The notes below the pieces were generated by a model that was not told the DNA's origin, ran no database searches, and saw only the letters and a program-made list of their open reading frames with translations. The position numbers and the translations under genes were made by a program. Of a stretch of 64,000 nt of DNA, positions 1 through 11,900 are shown piece by piece. The stretch lies in assembly GCA_011109175.1 (NCBI GenBank), contig RDEW01000001.1, forward strand, positions 1,378,360 to 1,442,359, in the 5' to 3' direction. The stretch is from Dicyema japonicum. Lineage: Eukaryota; Dicyemida; Rhombozoa; Dicyemidae. Each line of letters opens with the position of its first letter. Position 1 is the stretch's first letter.

Positions 1-141
1 CACATGTGCAACCAAATTAGTAAACAACTTTACAAAAAAGAGTAAAACAAAAGGGGGTCTCGATTTTAACTCCGAAATAAAATATGTAGATAATATAAAA
101 AATCAATTTTAATCAAATTCACAAAAAAATTAAAATAAAAT

Positions 142-3121
142 TTATTTTCTTTTACGTTTATTAGCAAGATTTTCAATTTTGTTGGAAATTAATTTTCTCA
201 CCTTTTCTCTGCTTTCCAGGGTTTTCCGCGATGGCTGAGGTTTAATGGGGATCGGCGGAAGGGTGTGGGAGACACATCCGTGAACCTCTGGGAGTCTATG
301 AGGGAAGCAGAAGACCGATCGACAGCGCTTGCAGCAGTTACTGATAACAGTCGTCTTCCTCTCACATCCAGCAAAGTTACAAGTCTCATTGATTTTAAAA
401 ATATCCTCGCACGTGTCAATGCTTTTATTACTGGATTTCTTATTTTTACGTTTATTCGCGATTTTTCAACAACATAATCATCTTGTCCGTTTTCACAATT
501 CGTGTTCTCCACTTCTATCGACTCTAATCTTAGATCCTCAAATCTCAGTGGTCGATTATCACCATAAGGGTGATCAGGAAAAGCACATGCGTTCTCTAAA
601 GTAGGCTCTTTGGTTCTGTTACTTTGCTTTAACTCCGACTTCGTGAAAAGGGTGACATTTTTGTCCCCGCTCTTCGCAGGCTCAGACATTTGGTTTAGGA
701 AGTCGTTCCCCAAAGTAGGATCTTGAGTTATGTTACTCTGCTTAAACTCAGGCTTCGTGAAAATGGTGACTTTTTTGTCTCCGCCCTTCGCAGGCTCAGA
801 CACGTGGCTTAGGCAGTCGTAGTCGTCCAGAATCTGAAGTTAATAAGAGAGCAAACTTTATAAATGATCTTCCTCTTCCATTTAGTTAAAACACCTGGGA
901 ACTCGTATTCGGCCCCCTTTTCGGCGACGGATGATATGATTCGTTCTATACTTTGACGGAAATTTTGGTTGTGGCTCGTTTTCCGTGGTTTTTCTGGAAG
1001 TAAAGGAACGCAGTAATTTTCTAAAATAACTGGAATCAAACGATCGAGGTCAAAATCGTCAGGATAAAAGCAGATGTCCGCGTTTTTACGAATATATTTC
1101 ACCAAGTTTTCGAGAAACGAAATAGATTGTTTACTTAGTGTATAAGAATCCATCACAAGGATTAACAGTCTCCGAGCACGTGTTAATGCCACATTTACCC
1201 TCCTGAAATCCCCCAGGAAGCCCACAGAATCTAGAATGAAGACTGACAATACCGTCTTTGCTAGATCTGACAAATGAAATGATGATCACTTCCTTCTCTC
1301 GCCCCTGAAAGGAGTCCACGGAGCTTATTTCAATCTCTTTCAACGAGATCAGAGTCTTTCTGATCATATCGACCTGTCCCCGGTAGAATGAGATCACTCC
1401 AACGAGGCTCTGATCCACCCCTGAGGATATCAGCCTCGTGACACACTTCGCCACGAGATCAGCCTCCCCAGTGTTACACTTTGATGTCTCCCCTAGGTCA
1501 TCCTCATAGAGCCCATTATTGGAGGTATCAACGACCACAAGTGCTGAAGAGGTAAGATCGGTCTCTTCAACTTGGGGTAAGTCACTAATCATGAGAACAA
1601 GATAACACCATAAAAGATGAGACATCACGGAATCGTCCGCGATCATTTCGCTACCGTAAAACTCGTTCGACGAAAATCCCATGATTTTCTGGTGCATTCT
1701 GTACTGAGTGGTTAGCTTTTGGTAAGTTCGGGATACATTTTACTCAGCCTATCCATCAGAGAAATCCTCAGCTCCTCAGCTCTTACAAATTCCTCAAAAA
1801 ACTACTCTTCTGAAAAAACCGTCGGCGGTAGTTGATTGCAATCACCAGCGAGGATGAATTTCTTGGCCAGAGGCAGGGCAACCCAGGAAAGCGCCTCCAT
1901 AGCCTGCAATCAGTCCCCAGGAAACCTGACTGCTCTCATCTACTACTGCAAGATCAAAGAACTCGTTCCCAAACCCAGAGATCGAAGCCACGCTAGCTAA
2001 CGTGGAGAACACCACTGTAGACTCCTTAATCACATTCCTGACAAGTCTGTTCTCAAAAGTCCGATACTCCCTCAATAACCGACTGTTGGGAGTCTAAAAT
2101 GAGTAAATCACTACCTGGGACATCAGTACTTCATTTCGGAAGTCTTCAAGAGCCTTATAGTCCATAGACTGTTCCAATTGGGAAGAGATTGAGTAATCCA
2201 AGTTGCTTTCCAGGACACGTGATTCATTTCCAAGTCTTACAAATGAGACTCCGAGCTCAAGTTTCTTGAATCGACTGAGGAGGTCGTCCACAGCCACGTT
2301 GGAAGGGGCTGATACCAAAATCTACAATTTGAACAATTTAGCACGTGGGTGAATTTCCGTGATAAAGACTGCCTTAGAATTTCCATTAATGTCGTCGACT
2401 TACCAGTCCCAGGGGGTCCCTGAATAATTGCTAATTTTGGCTGAGAAATTGCAAAACAGACAATTTTTTTCTGAGTTTCATTCAAATTATCATCAAAAAA
2501 ATTCACTAAAAAACACGTGAAAAAAACAGTCAAACTTTGATGTCCATAATCTCTTCCTGCTCATGAAAGACAAAAAGCATGTTTCTGAGAGGAAAATTTG
2601 AGTTCTTTAGCCTTACAAGGGCCCTTCCAATAAAAATTAAGGAACTTTTTCATTATGTCGTAGGTTCCATACTTTTCGGCCTTCACAACATTGTACAGGG
2701 AATCGAAGTCAAAAAGATACTCACGGAAGGGATCACTGTCCAGAATAACAATTCCATCCCTTCTCATCTCCCATACCACACCTTTTATCATCACATGTTT
2801 TAAATCGGTCGACAAGGAGACCGAGACACAATCACCTGAGATTTATTTGACGCGCCAATCTATACCCTTGGATAGTTTGGATGCTGTAAGTTGGAGATCT
2901 GAAGTGAAGGATACAAACATTTTTCCGTTTAAGTGTCGAGAAAGGGAGTCATATTTCAGATTTGAGAGACAGTTTCCTGAAGTTTCTAACTCATTGATTG
3001 AATCTGAAGATCTATTTTTTACTATTTTTTATAACATTTTTTGAGATCTTTCAGCTAATTCTTCGATTTCTAACAATTTGATTTGCTTCTCAACAAAACA
3101 TTCAATGTTAGTTTGGATCAT
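142..3121 (-). CDS. IGHMBP2: IGHMBP2/SMUBP-2-type superfamily 1 helicase
   Basis: ATP-dependent 5'-3' RNA/DNA helicase of the UPF1-like group, linked in animals to translation and tRNA/rRNA metabolism. Reading from an ATG at 3121 and removing about a dozen 21-35 nt GT-AG introns gives the family's full domain order: N-terminal region (motif FVEKQIKLLEIEE), Walker A GPPGTGKSTT near 2420, motif PSNVAVDDLL, motif II VVDESSQ, ILAGDCNQLPPT, QYRMHQ near 1695, SVDSFQGREKE near 1310, RRVNVALTRARR near 1190, an R3H domain near 930-780 and an AN1-type zinc finger near 380-260 with the pattern CNFAGC...CCKRC...HRLPEVHGC. The basic tail ends in a TAA at 142-144. The length, about 890 residues, is close to the vertebrate protein (about 990). 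Splices seen include 22 nt introns inside ...DESSQ/AMEAL... and ...SKD/DSVGFL.... One frame break at about 1715, just before QYRMH, is not explained by any GT-AG pair. Family assignment is near certain; whether this copy is functional depends on that break. Confidence 0.93.
576..803 (-). repeat. 38-codon tandem duplication in IGHMBP2 tail
   Basis: Two consecutive 114 bp units (690-803 and 576-689) encode near-identical peptides beginning SEPAKGGDKKVT and SEPAKSGDKNVT and ending PTLGNDF / PTLENAC. The first unit is the end of the R3H domain (compare the family motif GKRRFITVSK), so the duplication copies the last strand of that domain plus its linker. It is in frame and keeps the gene open. 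Confidence 0.85.
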
Positions 3122-3124
3122 TTA

Positions 3125-4560
3125 TTAAAAATTTAAAAAAAAATTAATTTATTTTACAAGTATCAAAAATTAATTTCAGAATAACAAAATTAAGTCAAAA
3201 TTTTAATTTCATTAAAAACATATTAGAATCCGGGATAGCCATGTCATGAAGGTTCCACGAATCGCATTGACGAGTGACTCCGTTATCAAGTAACACTTCA
3301 CTGCGGAACCTAGACTCACACGCAACAAAAAATAGAAGTGAAGGACATTCCATGGTTCTCCCTGTGTCCTGGGCAGAACTATAAATTACCTCACAATAGA
3401 TGGCTCATCTGTCAAACTAGGACACGTAGCTAGGTTCCGCAAACAAGTTAGATACATTGCAGACCTGTACAACCGATCAACTGAAAAAATGCAAACCCTT
3501 AATTTCTGAAAGACATCAAATGGCAAAAGGTTCCTGAAGCGTCGGCAGGAATGTTGAAAGAAGCTACCTATTTGATCAACAGCTTAAATAATTATGTACC
3601 AAAGCAAACCTAGATTTTGGACTTGGTTGCCCAATTCTGAAGAGATCAAACTACCAATACTCAAAGCCGAGGACTAAGAATCTTGCTCGTGAATATCGGA
3701 CTAAGAATCTTAGCCTAAAGAGGCATTTCTAGTAAAAGTCCGTAGTCCTTCATACCGAATCCAGCCTATGATTGGCTGGTAACCTAAACTCCAAAAAGTG
3801 CTTTGAATATAAAACCACCAATCAGAATAGTCGATACTGAAATGGATAATCTTGGTTTCTGATATCCTAAGATGACGATCAGTATTCAGCCATGCGAGGA
3901 CAAACATGGGGTTTTCATACTTTAAAAACCTTCATTGGACATGTGGAGATCTAAATTCTCCTATAAAAGTGGACATATTACATAACTATATGCCACCATG
4001 GTGGAAAGCACCAGTATTTATCCGTTTTAGCACAAGATGTGTGGACTGGGTTAAGAATATAGCGTTCATTGCAATAGTCTATACATGGAACATGCTAAAC
4101 TAGCAACAGCAAGCAAACATGTGACAGATCAAATAAAAACTATTCGGAACCTTTGTCAAACTTTTACATTCGAAAAAGAACACCACTTCCATATTCTGTT
4201 AAAATGTCGAGAAAGGGAGAACAATCTTTGAGTAAACAGAGAGAGTTATGCCCTTAAAGTTTTGAAATTATAGGCTGACGATGAAAGAGGAAATGCTATT
4301 TATCTTCGAAAAACAACTAAAGAAAATACTTTGGACTGATCCCAGCGCTCACAGTCTTCATAATGTTGGGACCTTACCCAGAGTGCCATTACTCACTGCA
4401 CCTCCAGTATATGAAGAAATAACTTTTCAGGAGATAAAAATGGCCGTTGGGAAGGGGAACTTTACTAAATTTGTGAGTCCTCTTTGTGTTGGAAATTTGG
4501 TTAGGAAACAGAAGGCCTTAAAGTCACTTCTATAATCCCGAGAGTTACGACTCGAAGTGT
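3125..4560. other. Intergenic stretch with decayed retroelement scraps
   Basis: No intact gene is seen. AT-rich sequence follows the helicase promoter side (3125-3230). Short open stretches near 4180 (motif FHILLKCRERE, like the zinc-binding tail of some LINE reverse transcriptases) and at 4281-4535 plus (motif EEITFQEIKMAVGKG, reminiscent of the first reverse-transcriptase helix) suggest old LINE fragments, but frames are broken and the assignment is weak. Confidence 0.35.
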
Positions 4561-4673
4561 GAACTTGACCGCATGAATTATTAAAAAAATTAAAAATAAT
4601 ATTAATTAATTTAATAATTAATATTTAAAAAATTGTTGCCTGGTGTGCTTTTTGTTCTATTTATAATAGTCTA

Positions 4674-5048
4674 ATGGATATTTTTTTAAAAGATATAAGA
4701 ATTAAAACCGGTTCTGTCAAAAGACTAGGAAATGACTATTCATATTACATGGGGGAAACTGAAAGAAGTAAAAGAAAATTGGAGGAAATCTTGAACAATG
4801 GGGACCAATCTACTCATGAGCACAATGTATTCTGAATATCCGAATTTATAGAAACAACTAGTTGAGGAAAATGAAAAAATGGTAACTATTTCTCGAAAGA
4901 TATTCAAAAATGCCTATGATGATTTGAATGAAATTTTGGTCTTCTAACCATTTACTTTTAGGCCAGAGAAGGGAATTTCAAAGAAACCAAGGAATATCAG
5001 GATGCTACTGCAATGTTGGATAAAATGATGTGCCTATATTCTAGTTAA
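4674..5048 (+). CDS. TBCA: Tubulin-specific chaperone A
   Basis: Small helical cofactor that holds beta-tubulin during tubulin folding in the cytosol. Three exons are joined by a 25 nt intron (4827-4851) and a 23 nt intron (4939-4961), both GT-AG. The spliced product is about 108 residues, the usual size of the family. Diagnostic stretches are RIKTGSVKRL near the N-terminus, matching the family's IKIKTGVVKRL, and the C-terminal helix NFKETKEYQDATAMLDKM, matching EEAEEYKEARLVLDS. The ATG at 4674 is the first in frame and lies just before the conserved helix. No single open frame reveals this gene because both introns carry stops. It stands alone on the plus strand between two stretches of transposon debris. 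Confidence 0.93.
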
Positions 5049-5049
5049 T

Positions 5050-5998
5050 TTGACAGTTTTGGGTCATTCTTATGTTTTTCCTTTTTATTACTTTTTAATA
5101 TTTAAATCGATCATTTAATGTTAGGTAGTTTATTGGGTACGAATCATGATGCCAGTGGTCTTCTGTATGTCGCTTAGTAGGAGGTTCTTCCTTCGCTTAA
5201 TTACCGTAGCGTCATATCATTTGCCTCTCTCAGATTCCACCCAGTGCCAGGGTGAAATTAAAACGGGCCATTTGTTTCTTCCCCTACTTGACTGGATCAT
5301 TTAACGGGATCCTATAACTGCGGTTCTAATGGACTTGTATTTCTGCGGCAAGGGTAACAGGATTTGTTTAGCACATGAAAGTTTGCGTAAAATCACTCTT
5401 ACAATTTTATACCAACAATGTGAGCTCTGTATCCAGAAAGAGAGATCCGGATAATCTGCCAAAGGGGAGTCTTTTACAATTCTATACAAACAGGTGACAT
5501 CGATCGTTGCGTCCTGACTGCATTTGTAACCCGTAAAGGTTTTATGTTGACTCGAGTATGAAATATGGACATAAGTAGAAAGCACTGCCTGGGCATGTCG
5601 GGTAGCTTAGTCAACTATATGGCTTTTTAACTGTTGTCTGAAAAAAATTCGAATAATTTGATAAGCCCGGAACCGCAGGAAAGAAGATAAGAGTTATCAT
5701 CTAATTAAGTGATCCACGAGTCCATACCAAGCTTCCTCTTGTAGTTCTCTTAAAAGCCTGTATTAATCCTCACAAAGAGGTGGCCTCTTCTTGTATCTTG
5801 GGCAGGGTTCCGACTAAAGTTTCGCTGGTGTTCGTGAGATAATTGCTGCGACCGAAAGCTTTTTTCCGTAGTTGGAACCTGTTTCGAGAATCTCAATAAT
5901 ATTCTAAGGCATCCAATTTGTTCACTTCCAGTTTGCTCTGCCACGATAGCGAGATGGGGGCAACCTATGTGAACAAGCGTACTCGATGCTCGGTAAAA
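5050..5998. other. Repeat-derived sequence without a gene
   Basis: After the TBCA stop the sequence is AT-rich to about 5140, then turns into broken reverse-transcriptase-like reading on the minus strand (5301-5585, motif SQDATIDVT). The block 5690-5830 is an inverted copy of 31720-31870 (shared words such as ccaagctt and gataactcttat on opposite strands), so it belongs to a dispersed repeat family. No intact coding region is seen. Confidence 0.4.
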
Positions 5999-6620
5999 CT
6001 AGTTGTACGTATAGAAGCCCCAGGGATGGCGATACAGGAGAGTGTGAAAAAACCTTAAGAATTCCCAGAATGAAAAAAATGGGTCAAATGTGACACCTAA
6101 AATTTTAGGAGATTCTTCAAGAACTAAAGACCGACCAGATTTAAATTCTATTATACGGATCATATTTCTCCTCAGGTCTTCGAGTTCCACGTGTTTATTT
6201 CTCTCCCAGCTTTCAAACCATCCTTGAAAACCATAGATCAGGAAAGGTTCTATACACGCAGAGTATACGTATAGAAATGTTTCCGGTTTCAACCGAAATC
6301 GTATAAGGCTTTTAGCATTGCGGTAGCTTTTTTCTTTCTGTCGATTATATGAGTCTTAAAAGATCCATCCATAACGAGATATTTCCGCTGATTTTATTAG
6401 TCCAGTGTTAACACAAGGAGCAGTTTTCTTCGGTTCTTGCCAATCCAGGAAACTGTTTTTTTTCAAAAGGACCTTATCTTGACACCACCTTTCAACTTTA
6501 TCAATGCGACCAAGAATTCTTTTCCATGGATTGATTTGCTCATAGAGAGATCTAGAAGTAAAATATCATCTGCGTAAATGATCATCTCCATATTAGAGTG
6601 ATCCACTTTTGGAATGTCTC
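5999..6620 (-). mobile_element. Fragment of a second LINE type (YADD reverse transcriptase)
   Basis: On the minus strand the reverse-transcriptase active-site motif MEMIIYADDILLL occurs at about 6590-6550, followed by LYVYSACIEPFLIYGFQGWF (about 6270-6210) and KILGVTFDPFFSFWE (about 6110-6060). The last motif normally precedes the YSACIEP motif in LINE proteins, so the piece is rearranged. Frames are interrupted. It differs from the RTE-like family that fills the neighbouring region and looks more like CR1/Jockey-type elements. Confidence 0.6.
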
Positions 6621-6623
6621 ACA

Positions 6624-9410
6624 TCACACAATAACACATTTGTCAGCATAGGCATGTGCAGCAAAAAATATAAGAAAAAGAGTTAGCTTGCTCCAAGCTC
6701 TTCTGTTCTTAGCCAGATCCCTCAGTGTGTCCAAGTCGTCACCAGATGCCAATGTTTTCTTCACGGCTTTCAGATCGTTTTGTGGAACGACCAGGAGGGT
6801 TGTTTTCGGTCTTCTACGAAATTGTTTTACATTGGAGAAGTAGCAATCTTCCATAGCGATATTTGGGGAGGATGTCGAATCCAACCTCAGGACGTGTCCA
6901 AGTAGTCTTCAACGAGAGCCTATGATCTCGAGACTTATTGGTTTACATTCACACATTTTGTACAGTCCTTTCCGAGATCTTGGATGGCCAGGACATCCGA
7001 GTTATGTTTCTTAGATGATTCTTGTGAAACGAGTCTAGCCTCTCCAATTCCTCTTTTGAGGTGCCCAGGTCCCAAGTTGTATAGGAGGATTGGTTTGATA
7101 AAGGTGTCGAATAACATTGTCCTTTGTTTTATGTTATTCCCTTTCCGTTTTAGCCATAGGTTTTTTAGCCTGTGTAATGCCGCGTTTGCCATGGTTTTTT
7201 CCGTATGATGTCTTCACTTCTCCTAATAGGAGAGCCAAGTTTCTTTGAGTGTCTCCATTTCTCTTCGAGTGAGTTATTCATTCGTCTTATTTCTGTCCGT
7301 TCTGTTTTTTCCCTGTTCACGGTGAGAAACCATTTCCCAAGTATATCTGGTGCTTTTTCAGTACATGCTCCAGGAGTTCTTTGTCTTCAGAGACTAGGTC
7401 GACATCATCAGCATAAATCACTTCTTCTATTTTTCCTTGGTGTAATGGTCTCAGTTCCCTCATAGCGGACTCCAAGTATATTGTGAATTGTAGCGGAGAC
7501 AGGGAGTCTCCTTGAGGAGTGCCTGTGTTTGTTTCAAATTTTTTTGAGTAGGTTTTTCCAACTTTCACAAGGGGCTCTGTGTTAGATAGAAGGATTTGGA
7601 TCATTCTTAGACTCGATTCGTCAATAAACCCTTCCAGCACTGTCATCAATTCGTTCCTGTTAACCGAGTCAAAGGCTTTTGAGAGATCTACTCCCAGAAT
7701 GTAGGTGGCATTGCAATATCTTTTATGTGTTGCACATCTCCATCTGTGACTCCAGAATGCATCAGCTGTTGATCTTCCTTCTCTGAACTCACTTTGACTT
7801 TCGGGTAGGTAGTCTAGGCGGGTCCTTTATTCGTTCCAATACAATGTTAGCTAAGACTTTTTGTAGAGAATTTGATAATATAATAATCGTAAGTTTTCAA
7901 CAGGTCCTTTGGGTTTTTTGGGTTTTTGTATTAGTAATCCCGTTCCCAGGGTAAGTTGAGTTAATAGAAAACATTTCATTTAGTAGTTAGCGATTTTTTT
8001 CAAAAAGGGGGTCAGGCCGTATTTTAATTCTGGGTTTATCGTATCTGTCCGGGCTTCTGTTATTTTTAGTTTGACACGCTGTTTTTATTTCCAAAATTGT
8101 AATTGGTCTTTCAAGGGTCTAGGCTTTCCTTTGAATGAGGATTGCTGTAGTCACATTGAAAAGTTTATCAAAATGTGTTGCAATTACCTCCGCTTGCTCT
8201 TCAGTATTAAGTAATGTCTTGCCATTTTTGTCTTTGATGATTATTCGTTCCTTCCAATTTGTGTGGCGTAGTAAACGAGCGGCCATATACATTTGTGAAT
8301 TATCTTTTAGTTTGGATACTTTATTGATTTTGCGAAGCAGTTCTTCTTGGTGGAGTGTCTTGTTCAGTCTCCTGAGTTTTACGGATTTGGTCCCTCTGCC
8401 CCTGAAAGGCTTTTCTCTTGTTATAGTCTTTTTCGTTTAGTTTTTTTTTGGATTTCTTTTGAACTCCTTTGCTAGTTCTGTATGTATCGTCCGACCCAAA
8501 CTGGTCATTACCCGCGTGCCGAGGTACTGGCTTGCTGCTTCGTTCATTATATTCTTTGTGCGATCCCACGAAATTCTACTGTTAGGTCCTTCAGATGGGC
8601 GCAGATGTATTTTCGGTAATTTTTGACTGTATCTGGATGAGAGATCAGTTTTTCTGTGCGTATCCATTTTTTATATTTTCAATATTATTGTTTGTAATGT
8701 TGTTATGTTTCTTATGTTTAATACCATGTTTCGCCAGGCTGAAGGTGACAATAATTATTCTGTGATCACTGACAGTTGTTGAACCTTCGTATGAGCGTGT
8801 GTTTATAAACGAGCGTTTGTCAGTGATCCGGCATATAATATAATCAATTTGGTTGTACATAGGGACTAGTTTTCCATTTGGGTTTTTTCGTTCGCCCATC
8901 CAGGTGGTTATGTGGCATGCACGATGAGGGAATGCGGTGTTGCACAAGAACAATTTGTTTGCCGTGCAGAAATGGCCAAGTATGGTCCCAGGCAAGTGTC
9001 TTTTCCCACGTCCGTGTCTTCCCATGAAGGTATCTTCTGAGTTTTTTTGTTCCAATTTTCGAATTTAGATCGCCAGCAATGAATAAGTGAGGACGACTCA
9101 TATTCATTATACGTCTTTGTTAATGCTGAGTAGAATTCATCCAATTCGGTCGAGTTTTTTGCCACTCTTCCACAGTGTGGTGCATATACATTTATAATTA
9201 GTGTATTTTTAGGGGAACATTGGTTGTTCAGACGGATCTGTGTCCTGTCATTCACCCGCCAAATGCGACTGATGTCAATTGATCGTTTTCTGTGAATGGC
9301 GAATCCATGACCATAGTGCTTTGAATCACTGGGTAGGCATATTAGTCGATGTTTTCTATGGTTTTCATCGAGATAGTACGTAATTTTCGTCTCTTGTCTA
9401 CAGCCAATAA
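6624..9410 (-). mobile_element. Broken copy of the RTE-like LINE
   Basis: A long, frame-shifted relative of the intact element at 13.2-16.2 kb. In order on the minus strand: endonuclease motifs (CGRVAKNSTELDEFY near 9180, FIAGDLNSKIG near 9080, SDHRIIIVTFSLA near 8770), reverse transcriptase with TGTPQGDSLSPLQF (about 7530) and EEVIYADDVDLVSED (about 7430), then C-terminal pieces near 7190-6935 and 6884-6650 (motif DLDTLRDLAKNRRAWSKL). Several stops and frameshifts make it non-coding. Similarity to the intact copy is clear but far from identical. Confidence 0.85.
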
Positions 9411-9419
9411 AAACGTTAT

Positions 9420-9620
9420 ATAGTTATAAATGTATATGCACCACTGTGGAAGAGTGGCAAAAAACTCGACCGAATTGGATGAATTCTACTCAGCATTAAC
9501 AAAGACGTATAATGAATATGAGTCGAAATCACTTATTTTCATTGCTGGCGATCTAAATTCGAAAATTGGAACAAAAAAACTCAGAAGATACCTTTCATGG
9601 GAAGACAGGTCATCACAGAG
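9420..9620 (+). mobile_element. Inverted duplicate of the LINE endonuclease segment
   Basis: On the plus strand this repeats the endonuclease region of the adjoining minus-strand LINE almost exactly (HCGRVAKNSTELDEFYSAL, then GDLNSKIGTKKLRRYL), so about 190 bp at 9010-9200 and at 9425-9610 form an inverted repeat around a spacer of about 220 bp. This is the kind of structure left by aberrant LINE integration (inversion at the 5' side) or by a later inverted duplication. Confidence 0.8.
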
Positions 9621-9624
9621 AGAT

Positions 9625-9971
9625 TCTTGACTGAGGGTTAGATTTTTTTCTAGCATTGAACGTAGAAGCTTTAAGGCAAGCATATTTTTTGTATCTTTGC
9701 TTTTAAGACATTTTTTCCTTAACCGTTTGAACAGAGAAGAACGAGGCACGTCACCAGGCACGTCACCAAAAATGGAATTTATGGAATTTAATATCAATAA
9801 AAACATATTTAATTGCTAAACATAAAAATGATAAAATTTCATCAAAAACAGAAATTAAATGTAATATTTTGTTTATTTTTAAATAAATAATTTTTATAAA
9901 TTATATTAAATTTGAACTTCAACTTATGTGCACCTTAATGATAAACCAGGAGTATTTTGACTGCATATTTT
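9625..9971. other. AT-rich spacer upstream of the REP gene
   Basis: No coding region is seen. The sequence is strongly AT-rich from about 9780, contains the 11 bp direct repeat gcacgtcacca (near 9748 and 9759), and should hold the promoter of the downstream Rab escort protein gene, but no specific element is recognisable. Confidence 0.4.
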
Positions 9972-11596
9972 ATGGAACAGGTAAAGGACATTATCATTGT
10001 CACAGGCTTATTTGAAACAATTTTGGCATCAGCTCTACAGCGAGTCGGCCTTTCAGTACTTTTAGTCGACAGGTATTGTGTAAAATATATGAAGAAATAT
10101 GTTCTATGGTAGTCATGGGCTACTCTCTCGCACAGAGAATTTACTTCTTTTATGGATTCGGTGGATTTTTTATTTATTTAGAAATTTGAAAAGCAGACTT
10201 CCAAGACCGCCAAAATGGGATCAACCTGACATTCTCTCGAAATATCTCTATTAAAAATTACAAGAGGTACTTTAATCATACCATTAAGTTGCGGGACCGG
10301 AATTAATTTACGGGGCTTTCAACTCGATCTATTTCCCTATGTTGGTGGTTTACTATAATTTAGCTGACTCCTTCTTCCGGCCTATTTATTGATAAAATAC
10401 TGAGCACTGGCATCCACAAATACCTTTCCTTTCAACTCTTTAACAGAATTTTAATCAGAGATTACGATTATCAGCTGATTTCAGTTTCACTTGTATCTCA
10501 AAGTAGGCCCCCTGTAGTCGGTCGGAGTTATTTTCAACCAAATATTTCACCAATGTAGAGAATATAGTTTAAATAAATTCTTCAACACGTGCACAGGCCT
10601 TGTATCCTCTCCTGATGAGGGCTATTTTGTTGATTTTATGAAAAATCATGGCCTCTCCCCAAACTAGTTGATTATATCTGCTCAGTCATTTGCCTAAAAG
10701 GCAGGAAAGCGAGTATGAAAGAAGTTGTTGTTTTAACTAAAAGGGACTTGACACATTGGCTGACTTTGTTAAGTCTGCAGGAATATACGGAAGGTCCCCC
10801 TACCTGTGGACACTCTATGGTTGTGGAGATATCGTCCAGGCCTTTTCACGGTTTTATTAATTATTATTTAGTCATGGAGCCATTTATGGTCTACCTGCTG
10901 TCTGAATATGGGGGTGGATGAACTGATTGAGAACGGAAGGTACTATTATCGGTAATTTAGCTCTTCAAAGGTGAGATTGTCGAATGGTGAAGAGATTTCT
11001 TGCAGGTATTCGCTGTCTTAAGTAGATATGTGTTCATAAATGACTCTTACTTGGCTTCTTCGTTGAGTATTGAGAGTTGTTCAGAGATCCTGCATAGGAC
11101 AATTTATTCACGAATAAATCAGTGATGCAAGATGATGAAAATGTAGTTTTGGGGTTATTGTGGAGATGTCTGTTTTTCATGAGTTTGTAGGTGACTGTAC
11201 TGTGACCATGTTTGAGATGTCATTTAATAGTGGGGTCTGCCTAAGGGATATTGTAGTAATTCATGTTGTATTTTAGTTGTGGTGCACTTTATTGCTTATG
11301 GTGGGCCAACCGATGAGCTTGAAGGTACTGTTTCTTCCAGGATTGATTTATTGTATAAGAAAGAGGGGAGTTCTTTAGAAGAAGCAATCTTATGGAGGGT
11401 GGACTTTCAAATGGCTTGTGGGGATTTTGAGGAAATGGTAGAATTACCCCCGAATGTATTTGTTTGTAAGGGACCATCCATTCATCGAAATGCTCATAAT
11501 GTAATGGAAGATGTTCAGAGGGTATTTAAATCCATTTGTCCTAACGATGTCTTCCTGGATGGTGTTAAAATTGAAGAAACTGAAGATTTTATTTAA
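9972..11596 (+). CDS. CHM: Rab escort protein (REP/choroideremia type)
   Basis: REP presents newly made Rab GTPases to geranylgeranyl transferase II. Spliced through several 20-23 nt introns the frame shows the GDI/REP fold: an N-terminal nucleotide-binding-like strand (DIIIVTGLFETIL ... GLSVLLVDRNMFYGS, with a 22 nt intron inside DR/N), the middle block FQLDLFPYLTPSSGLFIDK ... LSFQLFNRIL, the block PYLWTLYGCGDIVQAFSR / HGAIYGL, VFINDSYLASS, and a C-terminal exon (11279-11596) with LWRVDFQMACGDFEE and LPPNVFVCKGPSIH, which matches the REP-specific C-terminus rather than GDI. The length is about 470 residues, shorter than human REP1 because the long insert after the first block is missing. The first glycine of the usual GxGxxE loop is absent. 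A few splice joints in the middle are not fixed. Confidence 0.88.
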
Positions 11597-11732
11597 TTTA
11601 TTTGGCTTTGATTATAAAATATTTAATTATTTTTTCATTTTGTTTATTTTTTAACAATAAAATTTTTTTTAATAGTAAATTTGTGTGCCTCCTTTGTATG
11701 TTTTGTAGCATTGGGAAATTTTTTCTACATCT

Positions 11733-11900
11733 ATGTCAAAATTGGTAAAAATAATATTTTTGATATCTGTGTTTGGTGGAGTATCGGCGAATATTGAGCA
11801 GGCTATCAGAGGTTACTTTCTTCATGGGTTTTTGAGAAGTCCGAAGAACTCCAGAGTTCCTTGTAAATGGAGGGAGACTATTCTAGCAAAAATGGAATAA
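11733..11900 (+). CDS. Short hypothetical ORF with signal-like N-terminus
   Basis: A 55-codon open frame starts MSKLVKIIFLISVFGGVSA, which has the look of a secretory signal, and ends at a TAA at 11898. No family is recognised and no continuation by a tiny intron is obvious. It may be the first exon of an undetected gene, or chance. Confidence 0.2.
   Translation: MSKLVKIIFLISVFGGVSANIEQAIRGYFLHGFLRSPKNSRVPCKWRETILAKME

Noticed and set aside
1700-1725. A 21 nt GT-AG intron starting gtatccc in IGHMBP2, possibly U12-type
   Set aside because: Removing it creates a stop and deletes residues whose spacing is conserved in the family.
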